Source: Streptomyces flaveolus (lineage in GTDB: Bacteria; Actinomycetota; Actinomycetes; Streptomycetales; Streptomycetaceae). Taken from it: a stretch of DNA of 64,000 nt. Shown piece by piece: positions 35,343 through 42,835 of this stretch. The stretch is taken from the NCBI RefSeq assembly GCF_014648815.1, contig NZ_BMRV01000002.1, positions 496,001-560,000 of the forward strand. Direction: 5' to 3'. How positions within the stretch are numbered: position 1 is the stretch's first letter; each line of letters starts with the position of its first letter. The position numbers were made by a program, and so were the translations under genes. A model generated the notes under the pieces. That model did not search any database and was not told the origin of the DNA. It saw only the letters and a program-made list of their open reading frames with translations.

Positions 35343-35358
35343 ACATTAACGCGCGTAG
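35343..35358 (-). promoter_or_regulatory. Palindrome overlapping the -10 of bmpA copy 2
   Basis: The minus-strand CTACGCGCGTTA (35358-35347) runs straight into the -10 box TAATGT (35348-35343), the same arrangement and the same deviation from symmetry as at bmpA copy 1. Confidence 0.75.
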
Positions 35359-35416
35359 AAACTCCTGGGAACGGGGTTCCGCAGTGCCGTTACCCATTCG
35401 TGCCGCTGGCCGGTGA

Positions 35417-35439
35417 CGGCCCGGTGAACCACCGGGCCG
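35417..35439 (-). terminator. Terminator after the M20 hydrolase gene
   Basis: A perfect 10-bp stem (35417-35426 with 35430-35439) with a three-base loop, just past the stop at 35467. It separates the hydrolase transcript from bmpA copy 2. Confidence 0.7.
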
Positions 35440-35466
35440 AACGCGGCCGAACGGTACCGAAGCGGG

Positions 35467-36699
35467 CTACTGCACGGCGTCGATGAGGGCGGCCGCGGTG
35501 AACATCTCCACGCCGACGGTGATGGCGTGCTCGTCCACGTCGAAGTCGCCCTGGTGCAGGTCCCGCACCATGCGCTCGCCGGGCGGGCGGACGCCGAGCC
35601 GGGCCATCGCGCCGGGCACGTGCTCCAGGTACCAGGAGAAGTCCTCGCCGCCGAGGCTCTGCTCGGTGGTCTCGACGGAGTCCGTGCCGCGCCGGGCGGC
35701 CATGGCGGCCTGGAGCAGCTCGGTGCTCGTCACCTCGTTGACGACGGGGGGCACGCCCCGGACGTAGGTGATCTCGGACTTGGCCCGGTGCAGGTTGGCG
35801 ACCTCGTCGATGGCGCCGACCACGAGGTCGGGCGCCTGCCGCCAGGCGTCGAGGTCGAGGCAGCGCACGGTGCCCGCGAGCTCGGCGTGCTGCGGGATGA
35901 CGTTCGGGGCGTGGCCGCAGTCGATCCGGCCCCAGGTCATGGCGAGGCCGCTGCGGCTGTCCACCCGCCGGGCGACGATCGCGGGCACGTCGACGACGAC
36001 CCGCGCGGCGGCGGTGACCAGGTCGGTGGTCAGGTGCGGCCGGGCGGTGTGCCCGCCGGGGCCGTTCAGGGAGATCTCCAGCCGGTCGCAGGCGGAGGTG
36101 ATGGGGCCCACCCGCAGCCCGACCTTGCCGGCGTCCACCCGGGGATCGCAGTGCACGGCCAGGATGCGGCGCACCCCGTCGAGCGCGCCGCCCTCGATGG
36201 CGTCGGCGGCACCGCCGGGCAGCACCTCCTCCGCGGGCTGGAAGATCAGCCGCACGGGCCGGGGCAGCAGGCCCTGCTCGTGCAGGGCGGCGAGCACGAG
36301 GCCGGTTCCGAGGACGACGGTGGTGTGCACGTCGTGCCCGCAGGCGTGGGCGCGGTCCGGGACGATCGAGCGGTACGCGCACTCGCTCTTGGTGTCCGGG
36401 ATGGGCAGCGCGTCGATGTCGGCCCGCAGCGCGAGCATGCGCGGCCCGCCGGCCCACTGTCCCGAGTCGGTGCCGATGTCGCAGACGAGTCCCGTGCCGA
36501 CGGGGAGCACCCGCGGCTTGAGGCCGGCCCGCTCGAGCCGCTCCTTGATCGCGGCGGTGGTGCGGAACTCCTGATTGCCCAGCTCGGGATGCATGTGCAG
36601 GTCGCGGCGGAAGGCCACGAGCTCAGCGCGCAGTGCCTCGGGCAGGGTGCCGGGAAGCAGCGCTTCCCCTGACGGATCGGCCTCGGACTCTCGGGACAT
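35467..36699 (-). CDS. M20-family amidohydrolase (IAA-amino acid hydrolase/hippuricase type)
   Basis: This 410-residue zinc amidohydrolase has RRDLHMHPELGNQEFRTT at the start, RADIDALPI, HACGHDVHTTVVLG (metal ligands Cys/His/Asp/His) and IFQPAEEVLPGGA (catalytic and ligand Glu pair). A dimerisation insert follows, and GGEDFSWYLEHVPG is the last ligand region. Relatives hydrolyse N-acyl amino acids. ATG 36699 is chosen because GAGGGTGA lies eight bases upstream; GTG 36711 would overlap that sequence. No clear link to its neighbours. Confidence 0.9.
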   Translation of the reverse strand: MSRESEADPSGEALLPGTLPEALRAELVAFRRDLHMHPELGNQEFRTTAAIKERLERAGLKPRVLPVGTGLVCDIGTDSGQWAGGPRMLALRADIDALPIPDTKSECAYRSIVPDRAHACGHDVHTTVVLGTGLVLAALHEQGLLPRPVRLIFQPAEEVLPGGAADAIEGGALDGVRRILAVHCDPRVDAGKVGLRVGPITSACDRLEISLNGPGGHTARPHLTTDLVTAAARVVVDVPAIVARRVDSRSGLAMTWGRIDCGHAPNVIPQHAELAGTVRCLDLDAWRQAPDLVVGAIDEVANLHRAKSEITYVRGVPPVVNEVTSTELLQAAMAARRGTDSVETTEQSLGGEDFSWYLEHVPGAMARLGVRPPGERMVRDLHQGDFDVDEHAITVGVEMFTAAALIDAVQ

Positions 36700-36942
36700 C
36701 AATTGCTTCACCCTCTGAAGGGTAGGACGCCGAGGCGGTCAACTGTCCTGCGATCAACAAAAGTTCAGCCCGTTAGGGGAAGAAAAGTTGGCCGTCCGGC
36801 GCATGGGTGCCGACGGAGGTGGGTAAACTCACCCGCTTTTGGCCCTCGTACCCGTCTCCGCTTTCCTTGCTCCTTCCACGCATACCACGGTACGGGTGTG
36901 CCACGCCGGGGCTGTCCACGTGGTGGCCCGGCCGGGTGTCCG

Positions 36943-38010
36943 CTAACCGGCCCCCGCCACCGCCGACAGCCGGTGCACGTCCCGGGCCGCGCCCGTGACG
37001 CCCGACAGGAAGCCGCTCGCCCGGGGTGAGGCGGAGCGGGTGAGCCAGGCGGGGTCGATGTCGCAGACGGCGACGCGGACCTCCGTGCCGGCGAGGGCGA
37101 GCGGGAGGGTGTGGACGACCGTGGACGGAAAACTGAGGACGGTACGGCCGATCGGGCCACGGCGGGCTATCAGTTCCAGGGGCAGGTCGGGGCGGACGAT
37201 CTCCAGGCCCGTCTCGACGGCCAGGCGGTGCAGCTTCTCGGTGCTCTCGCGCCGGTGGGCGAAGTAGCGGGCCGCTCCGTGGGTCTTCGCGAGGGAGCGG
37301 ACGGCGTCCAGGTAGCGGTCGGAGTCCACGACGCCCGTCTCCACCAGGGAGGTGCCGACCATGTCGGCGCCCTTGGTGATGCGGGGCGGGCCGAAGCGGG
37401 AGCGCGTCCAGGCGAAGGCGTTGGCGGTCACGGTGACGCCGTCCGGGGTCTCCTCCACGGGCATGGCGGAGAAGACCTCCACGTGGCGGCCCCGTGCCGG
37501 GGTCAGGCGGCGCCGGGCGGACCGCGACACGGGGGCGAACAGCAGGTCGCGGGGGCCGGGGCGGCTGCCCTTGCGGTGCCAGCGGACCAGGCGTTCGCCG
37601 CGGGCCAGCTGGGTGACGAACTCCATGGTGGCCGTGCCGTCGTCGACGACGACCAGGTCCCGGGCCCGGGTGATGGTCAGGAGCAGTTGGACGTAGCGGG
37701 AGAAGGGGTCGCCCATGACGACCCGGTCGGCGCGGCGCAGGGGGGTCGTCAGGCTCCCCACCGTGCGGAAGGGGGCCGTGGCGCCGCCCCGCGCCTCCTC
37801 CCAGCGGACCTCGTGGCCCTCGCGCCGGGCCAGTTCCGCCATGCGGCGCAGCTGGCCGCGGGTCATCGGGTCCACCGGGGACAGGACGACGAGGGTGAGC
37901 TCCGCGCCGGGCGCACGGGTGTGCGCCCACTCCAGCACGTTCAGCAGTTGCACCGGGCTCTCGACGAAGGCGAGAGTGCGGGGGCCGGCGTTCCCGGCGC
38001 GGGGGCTCAT
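36943..38010 (-). CDS. Sialyltransferase-like glycosyltransferase of the nonulosonate cluster
   Basis: The 355-residue protein opens with TLAFVESPVQLLNVLEWAH, a pattern of the GT52/polysialyltransferase group. It carries VVDDGTATME, in which Asp-Asp-Gly (123-125) fits the bacterial sialyltransferase D/E-D/E-G motif. In YFAHRRESTEKL, His252 occupies the place of the HP motif, but Arg replaces Pro. PDLPLELIARRGPIGRTVLSFPSTVVHTL completes the CMP-binding half. Next to neuB- and neuA-like genes it probably transfers a CMP-activated nonulosonic acid. Specificity is inferred from context. Confidence 0.7.
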   Translation of the reverse strand: MSPRAGNAGPRTLAFVESPVQLLNVLEWAHTRAPGAELTLVVLSPVDPMTRGQLRRMAELARREGHEVRWEEARGGATAPFRTVGSLTTPLRRADRVVMGDPFSRYVQLLLTITRARDLVVVDDGTATMEFVTQLARGERLVRWHRKGSRPGPRDLLFAPVSRSARRRLTPARGRHVEVFSAMPVEETPDGVTVTANAFAWTRSRFGPPRITKGADMVGTSLVETGVVDSDRYLDAVRSLAKTHGAARYFAHRRESTEKLHRLAVETGLEIVRPDLPLELIARRGPIGRTVLSFPSTVVHTLPLALAGTEVRVAVCDIDPAWLTRSASPRASGFLSGVTGAARDVHRLSAVAGAG

Positions 38011-38058
38011 CGGCGTGCGACCGTCCCGTCGTAGGGCGTGGTGGGGGGTGGGAGTGGG

Positions 38059-38997
38059 TCAGACCGTGACCGGCTCGCCGGCGGCCGCGGCGATCTCCGC
38101 CTCGGCGACGACGCCGGTGACGCGACGCAGCTTCTTCATGGGGGCGAGCTCGGAGTCGTAGACCTTCTTGACGCCGTCGCCGAGGGAGGCCTCGATGGTG
38201 CGGATGTCGCGGACGAGGCGGGTCAGGCCCTGCGGCTCGACCGAGGCGGCCTGGTCGGAGCCCCACATGGCGCGGTCGAGGGTGATGTGCCGCTCGACGA
38301 AGGTGGCGCCGAGGGCGACCGCGGCGAGGGTGGTCTGCAGGCCCGTCTCGTGGCCGGAGTAGCCGATCGGGACGTTCGGGTACTCCTGCTGGAGGGTGTT
38401 GATGACGCGGAGGTTCAGCTCCTCGGCCTTCGCCGGGTAGGTGGACGTCGCGTGGCAGAGCAGGATGTTGTCGCTGCCCAGGACCTCGACCGCGTGGCGG
38501 ATCTGCTTGGGGGTCGACATGCCCGTGGAGAGGATGACCGTGCGGCCCGTGGCGCGCAGGGCGCGCAGCAGCTCGTCGTCGGTCAGGGAGGCGGAGGCGA
38601 CCTTGTGGGCGGGGACGTCGAACTTCTCCAGGAAGGCGACGGCCTCGGTGTCCCACGGGGAGGCGAACCAGTCGATGTTCTTGCTCTTGCAGTACTCGTC
38701 GATCTGGCGGTACTCGTCCTCGCCGAACTCGACGCGGTGGCGGTAGTCGATGTACGTCATCCGGCCCCAGGGGGTGTCGCGCTCGATGTCCCACTGGTCG
38801 CGCGGGGTGCAGATCTCGGGGGTGCGCTTCTGGAACTTGACGGCGTCGCAGCCGGCCTCGGCGGCGGCGTCGATCAGCTTGAGCGCGTTCTCGATGTCGC
38901 CGTTGTGGTTGATGCCGATCTCGCCGGTGACGTAGACGGGGCGGCCGGGGCCGGCCTCGCGGGTACCGAAGGTGCGGATGCGGGAGTCGGTGCTCAT
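38059..38997 (-). CDS. NeuB-family nonulosonic acid synthase, short form
   Basis: The 312-residue TIM-barrel enzyme condenses a mannose-type aldose with phosphoenolpyruvate. Seen are VYVTGEIGINHNGD, VKFQKRTPE, FASPWDTEAVAFLEKFDVPAHKVAS, ILSTGMSTPKQI, LLCHATSTYPAKAEELNLRVI, IGYSGHETG and VERHITLDRAMWGSDQAASVEP, all family signatures. The usual C-terminal SAF (antifreeze-like) domain of roughly 60 residues is absent; the protein ends soon after the barrel. From memory, the S. coelicolor counterpart is tied to teichulosonic acid, a Kdn-containing wall polymer. It lies 14 bases after the cytidylyltransferase gene. Confidence 0.88.
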   Translation of the reverse strand: MSTDSRIRTFGTREAGPGRPVYVTGEIGINHNGDIENALKLIDAAAEAGCDAVKFQKRTPEICTPRDQWDIERDTPWGRMTYIDYRHRVEFGEDEYRQIDEYCKSKNIDWFASPWDTEAVAFLEKFDVPAHKVASASLTDDELLRALRATGRTVILSTGMSTPKQIRHAVEVLGSDNILLCHATSTYPAKAEELNLRVINTLQQEYPNVPIGYSGHETGLQTTLAAVALGATFVERHITLDRAMWGSDQAASVEPQGLTRLVRDIRTIEASLGDGVKKVYDSELAPMKKLRRVTGVVAEAEIAAAAGEPVTV

Positions 38998-39011
38998 GGC
39001 TGGGGGTTTCC

Positions 39012-40274
39012 TTACGTGGACTGGATGAGCGGAGCGGGGGTCGTGGAAGGGTCGAGGGAGGGGCCGAGGAGCCAGCTCGCGATCTCGCGGATCGCGCCCT
39101 CTCCGCCGGCGACGGTGGTGACGGCGCGGGCGGCGCCGCGGACGACGTCGTGGGCGCTCGCGACGGCCACGGGCCAGCCGACGAGGGCGAAGCAGGGCAG
39201 GTCGTTGACGTCGTTGCCGACGTAGAGCACGCGCTCGGGGGCGATGCCCTGGTCCTCGCACCACTGCTTGAGCGCGAGGTCCTTGCGGTCGATGCCGTGC
39301 AGCACGGGCAGCTTGAGCTTGCGGGCGCGGGCGGCGACGACCGGGTTCACCTCGGTGGACAGGATCAGCATCGTCAGGCCGCTGCGGCGCAGGGCGGCGA
39401 TGCCGAGTCCGTCGCCGCGGTGCACGGAGACGAACTCCCGTCCGTCGGAGTCGATCAGCACCCGGTCGTCGGTCTGGGTGCCGTCGAAGTCGAGGACGAC
39501 CGCGTCGATGTCCTCGGCGGTCGGGAGGGCGCCGGGCCGGGCGCCGTCGAAGAGGGGCGCGAGCGCGCGGGCGCGGGCCAGGTCGTGCGGGTCGTCGATC
39601 TCCAGGACGCGGGCCGGGTCGGTGCGGACCAGTTCGGTGCGGCCGAAGAAGCGGTGGCCGTGCTCGCGGAAGCCCGCCGCGTCCATGGCGTAGGCGGCGC
39701 CGGTCTCCAGCAGGTCCTGGGGGCGGTCCTGGCGGCGGGGGCGGTAGGACTTGTCGTGGTTGACGCCGTGGCCGCCGTCGTCCCCGCCGGTGCCGTCCCG
39801 CCAGACGAAGCCGTGGAAGGGGGCGACGGTCACCGCGGTGTCGGCGCCGTCCTCGGCGACCGCGCCGGCCACCGCGTCGACGTCGTCGCGGACGAGGAAG
39901 GGGCTGGTGCACTGCACGAGCAGCACCACGTCGACGGCGGCGCCGTGCAGGGCCTCGTGGGTGTCCATGGCGTGCAGCACCGCGGCCTCGGAGGTGGCCG
40001 TGTCCCCGGCGATGGCGGCGGGGCGCAGCACGACCTCGGCGCCGGCCTCCCGGGCGGCAGCGGCGATGGCGCGGTCGTCGGTGGAGACCACGACGTCCGT
40101 CACCAGGCGGGTGGCCCGGCACTCGCGGACGGCGCGGGTGACGAGGGGGACGCCGCCGACGGGGGCGAGGTTCTTCGCGGGCACGCCCTTGGAGCCGCCG
40201 CGCGCGGGGATGACGGCGAGCACGCGGCGCACCGAGGCGCCTCGGCCCGCTTCCGGGTCGTCCGGCTGGGTCAT
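39012..40274 (-). CDS. Bifunctional CMP-nonulosonate cytidylyltransferase and HAD phosphatase
   Basis: This is a 420-residue fusion. Residues about 15-240 form a NeuA-type cytidylyltransferase (VLAVIPARGGSKGVPAKNL, STDDRAIAAAAREAG, LLVQCTSPFLVRDDVDAV, LETGAAYAMDA). Residues about 255-400 form a KdsC-like HAD phosphatase (VVLDFDGTQTDDRVLIDSDG with the two catalytic Asp, LILSTEVNPVVAARARKLKL, YVGNDVNDLPCFALVGWPVAV). The same order occurs in other CMP-sialate synthetases. The phosphatase would suit a Kdn-9-phosphate intermediate made from mannose-6-phosphate. It is followed by neuB in the same operon. Confidence 0.87.
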   Translation of the reverse strand: MTQPDDPEAGRGASVRRVLAVIPARGGSKGVPAKNLAPVGGVPLVTRAVRECRATRLVTDVVVSTDDRAIAAAAREAGAEVVLRPAAIAGDTATSEAAVLHAMDTHEALHGAAVDVVLLVQCTSPFLVRDDVDAVAGAVAEDGADTAVTVAPFHGFVWRDGTGGDDGGHGVNHDKSYRPRRQDRPQDLLETGAAYAMDAAGFREHGHRFFGRTELVRTDPARVLEIDDPHDLARARALAPLFDGARPGALPTAEDIDAVVLDFDGTQTDDRVLIDSDGREFVSVHRGDGLGIAALRRSGLTMLILSTEVNPVVAARARKLKLPVLHGIDRKDLALKQWCEDQGIAPERVLYVGNDVNDLPCFALVGWPVAVASAHDVVRGAARAVTTVAGGEGAIREIASWLLGPSLDPSTTPAPLIQST

Positions 40275-40339
40275 GGCAGGGGCTCCTCGGTCTCCTCGGG
40301 CGGGTACGCGGGTCTGGGGCGGGGTGGGGTGCGGGCCGG

Positions 40340-41656
40340 TCACAGCTCCCCCATCCGGCGGATCACCGGGGCGACGCGCTGGACGCCGTGCCGGTAGGCG
40401 CCGCGTGCGGCGCGGCGCACGATCTGGCGGACCGGGCCGGGCTCCCTGTCGGCGGCGGGCGCGCCGGGCAGCGGGCTGCCGTCCGGGGCGAGGTGGTGGC
40501 GGGCGAGGATGCCGGGCAGATAGCCGGGGGCGGTGACGGGTGTGTAGTAGGGGCGGAGCGGAGGCAGGCCGCCCGGCCGGCCGAGCAGCTCGGTGATGCG
40601 GGCCCGGGCGGTGTCGAAGGCGGTGGCGTAGGTGCCGTCGGCCGCGACGCCCTGCCGGGCGACCCACGCCGGGTCGGGCACGGGCAGGTGGCCGTCGTCG
40701 AGCTGGTCCCAGGAGGCGAGGCAGCCGGAGCCGGTGAAATGGTGGTTGCCGAGGGCCTCGCGCACCCCTAGGTCGGTCAGCACGGCCGTCGGGATGCGGC
40801 GGTGCAGGGACTCCAGGGCGGCCGTGGAGCTGACGGTGACCAGCAGGTCGGTGCGGTCGAGGACCTCGCCCATGTGGCCGTAGACCAGGCGGAAGTTGGG
40901 CGGCGGGTCCGTCTTCTGCACCAGCTTCTGGTAGGGCAGCTCCTCGATGTGCGTGGTGTGTTCGCCCGGCTTGGAGCGCAGCTTGAGCAGCACCTCCCGC
41001 TCGGGGTGCCGGCGGGCGTGCCGTACGAGCCGGTCGAGCAGGTACGTACGGTCCCGGCGGCCGTCCGGGACGGAGGGCTGGGCGGCGAAGACCACGGTGT
41101 ACGGGTGGCCGTGCTCGCCGGTGTGCTCCGCACCGCCCAGGAAGGGCAGCGCGACCTCGGTCACTGCCGAGGCGTCGGCGCCGACCCCCTCGTACACGGT
41201 CCGGAAACGGTCCGCGTCCTGCCGGGAGTTGGCGAGGACGAGGTCGGCGCCGTGACGCAGCAGCAGGCCGTCGGTGAGCTTCTCGTAGACGACGCCGACG
41301 TAGCCGGTGACGACGACGGGCCGGTCGGTGCGGCCGTCCCACACGTGTCGCAGGCCGTGCAGCACGGCCTGGACGCCGCCGCCGACCAGGGCGAGGACGA
41401 GCACGTCGTACGGCTCCTCGGCCATGGCGCGCAGGAACTCGGCGGCGGTCACCTCGCGGAGCGAGTCCGCGTCGGCGCCGACTTCCGCCAACTGGCGGGC
41501 GGTGGGGGTGGCTCGGCCCCGCAGGAGGTAGCCGTCCAGGTGGAGGTCCGCACCGTCGGGGGAGATGCGGGACGCGGTGAGCGCGCCCCATTTCCACCGG
41601 GTGTCGGAATCCGCGAGAACGGCGATCCGCCGGGCCTTCGTTGCACTTGCTGGCAC
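40340..41656 (-). CDS. DUF6716-type putative glycosyltransferase
   Basis: The 438-residue protein has a GT-B-like layout: RIAVLADSDTRWKWGALTAS at the N-terminus, YDVLVLALVGGGVQAVLHGL, VVVTGYVGVVYEKLTDGLLLRHGADLVLANS, and a C-terminal domain with EVLLKLRSKPGEHTTHIEELPYQKL and DLLVTVSSTAALESLHRRIPTAVLTDLG. The Ser-Thr-Ala segment matches the nucleotide-sugar side of polysialyl-type transferases. The last 60 residues are basic and may bind the membrane. It is the first gene of the minus-strand half of the cluster, starting at GTG 41656. Its function within the polymer pathway is not known to me. Confidence 0.65.
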   Translation of the reverse strand: MPASATKARRIAVLADSDTRWKWGALTASRISPDGADLHLDGYLLRGRATPTARQLAEVGADADSLREVTAAEFLRAMAEEPYDVLVLALVGGGVQAVLHGLRHVWDGRTDRPVVVTGYVGVVYEKLTDGLLLRHGADLVLANSRQDADRFRTVYEGVGADASAVTEVALPFLGGAEHTGEHGHPYTVVFAAQPSVPDGRRDRTYLLDRLVRHARRHPEREVLLKLRSKPGEHTTHIEELPYQKLVQKTDPPPNFRLVYGHMGEVLDRTDLLVTVSSTAALESLHRRIPTAVLTDLGVREALGNHHFTGSGCLASWDQLDDGHLPVPDPAWVARQGVAADGTYATAFDTARARITELLGRPGGLPPLRPYYTPVTAPGYLPGILARHHLAPDGSPLPGAPAADREPGPVRQIVRRAARGAYRHGVQRVAPVIRRMGEL

Positions 41657-41841
41657 ACCGAGGACGCTAGGAAGCCATTTCTAGTAACCGCCCAACCGGA
41701 ATGCAACAAACGGTGAACAGCACATCGCCGAACGGCGAATCGGGCCGCGGGGCGCCGGAAATCCCATCCACTTCACGGCTTCGCCACGCCTCGTTCACCT
41801 CGCATCAAGGCACAGGTAAAGCGACATGCCGGGCTGCCGCC

Positions 41842-41847
41842 TAACGT
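41842..41847 (+). promoter_or_regulatory. Putative -10 box of the GT2 gene, leaderless
   Basis: TAACGT followed by seven bases and the GTG at 41855, with no Shine-Dalgarno. The 198-bp divergent spacer 41657-41854 also holds the promoter of the minus-strand half of the cluster. Confidence 0.5.
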
Positions 41848-41854
41848 CGCGGAC

Positions 41855-42835
41855 GTGCCCAAGCTCTCCGTCATCGTGCCGTTCTACAACGTGCGGCCAT
41901 ACGCACCCGACACCCTGCGGAGTCTGCGCGCGAACGCGCGGGACGACTTCGAATTCATTCTCGTCGACGACTGTTCGTCCGACGGCACCGCGGACCTTCT
42001 CGCGCGCGCGGAGGACGAGCTGCCGGGGGCGGTGCTGGTCCGCCACGAGCGCAACGGCGGTCTGGCGACCGCCCGCAACACCGGCATCGACCGGGCGCGC
42101 GGCGAGTACCTGACCTTCCTGGACGGCGACGACTGGCTGGCCCCCGGCCACTACGACCGCCTGGTCGCCGCGATCGAGGACCTGGGCTGCGACTTCGTGC
42201 GCACCGACCACGTGCAGTGCACGGCCAGGTCCCGGGCCGTGGTCCGGGTGCCGCACGGGCGCAGGAACGTCTCCCTGCGACCGCGCGACGCGATCCTGCC
42301 CGCCCACCGCTCCACCTCGGTCGACTACGCGTACGCCTGGGCGGGGATCTACCACCGCCGGCTGGCCGACCGGGGCCTGCTGCACTTCACCGACGGGCTG
42401 CGCACGGCCGAGGACCGGCCGTGGATCTGGAGGCTGCACCGGGAGGCGGAGTCCTTCGCGGTGACCGGGCTGCTCGGCGTCTTCTACCGGCGCGGGGTGG
42501 CGTCCTCGCTCACCCAGATCGGGGACGTGCGCCAGCTGGACTTCATCCGCGCCTTCGACCAGGTCGTCGCGGAGACGGCCGCGGACGCCGACGCCGCGCG
42601 GCTGCTGCCGAAGGCGGTGCGCACGTACTGCGCGATCATCTCCCACCATCTGGGTTCCATCGAGAGGTTCGAGCCTGCCGTGGCACGCAAACTGAAGGCG
42701 ATGAGCGCCGCCGCGCTGCGGCGGATGCCGCAGGACGCGCTCGACGAGGTGCTCGCCTCGATGGACACCGAGCGGGCGACACGGCTGCGCCGGCTGCGCC
42801 GCCGTCCGGCGCCGGCCGCGGAGGTGGCGGCGTGA
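41855..42835 (+). CDS. Family 2 glycosyltransferase
   Basis: This 326-residue GT-A transferase has KLSVIVPFYNVRPYAPDTLRSL, the UDP-binding FEFILVDDCSSDGTADLL, NGGLATARNTGIDRARGEYLTFLDGDDWLAP (DxD region in DGDDW) and a catalytic TAEDRPWIWRLH. These are typical of teichoic-acid and capsule transferases. It begins the plus-strand half of the nonulosonate cluster and overlaps the next gene by four bases (GTGA). The sugar and acceptor are unknown. Confidence 0.87.
   Translation: MPKLSVIVPFYNVRPYAPDTLRSLRANARDDFEFILVDDCSSDGTADLLARAEDELPGAVLVRHERNGGLATARNTGIDRARGEYLTFLDGDDWLAPGHYDRLVAAIEDLGCDFVRTDHVQCTARSRAVVRVPHGRRNVSLRPRDAILPAHRSTSVDYAYAWAGIYHRRLADRGLLHFTDGLRTAEDRPWIWRLHREAESFAVTGLLGVFYRRGVASSLTQIGDVRQLDFIRAFDQVVAETAADADAARLLPKAVRTYCAIISHHLGSIERFEPAVARKLKAMSAAALRRMPQDALDEVLASMDTERATRLRRLRRRPAPAAEVAA

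Noticed and set aside
38059..40122. A single 687-residue protein covering NeuB and upstream sequence
   Set aside because: The frame upstream of ATG 38997 is a shadow of the cytidylyltransferase gene; NeuB signatures start only at 38997.
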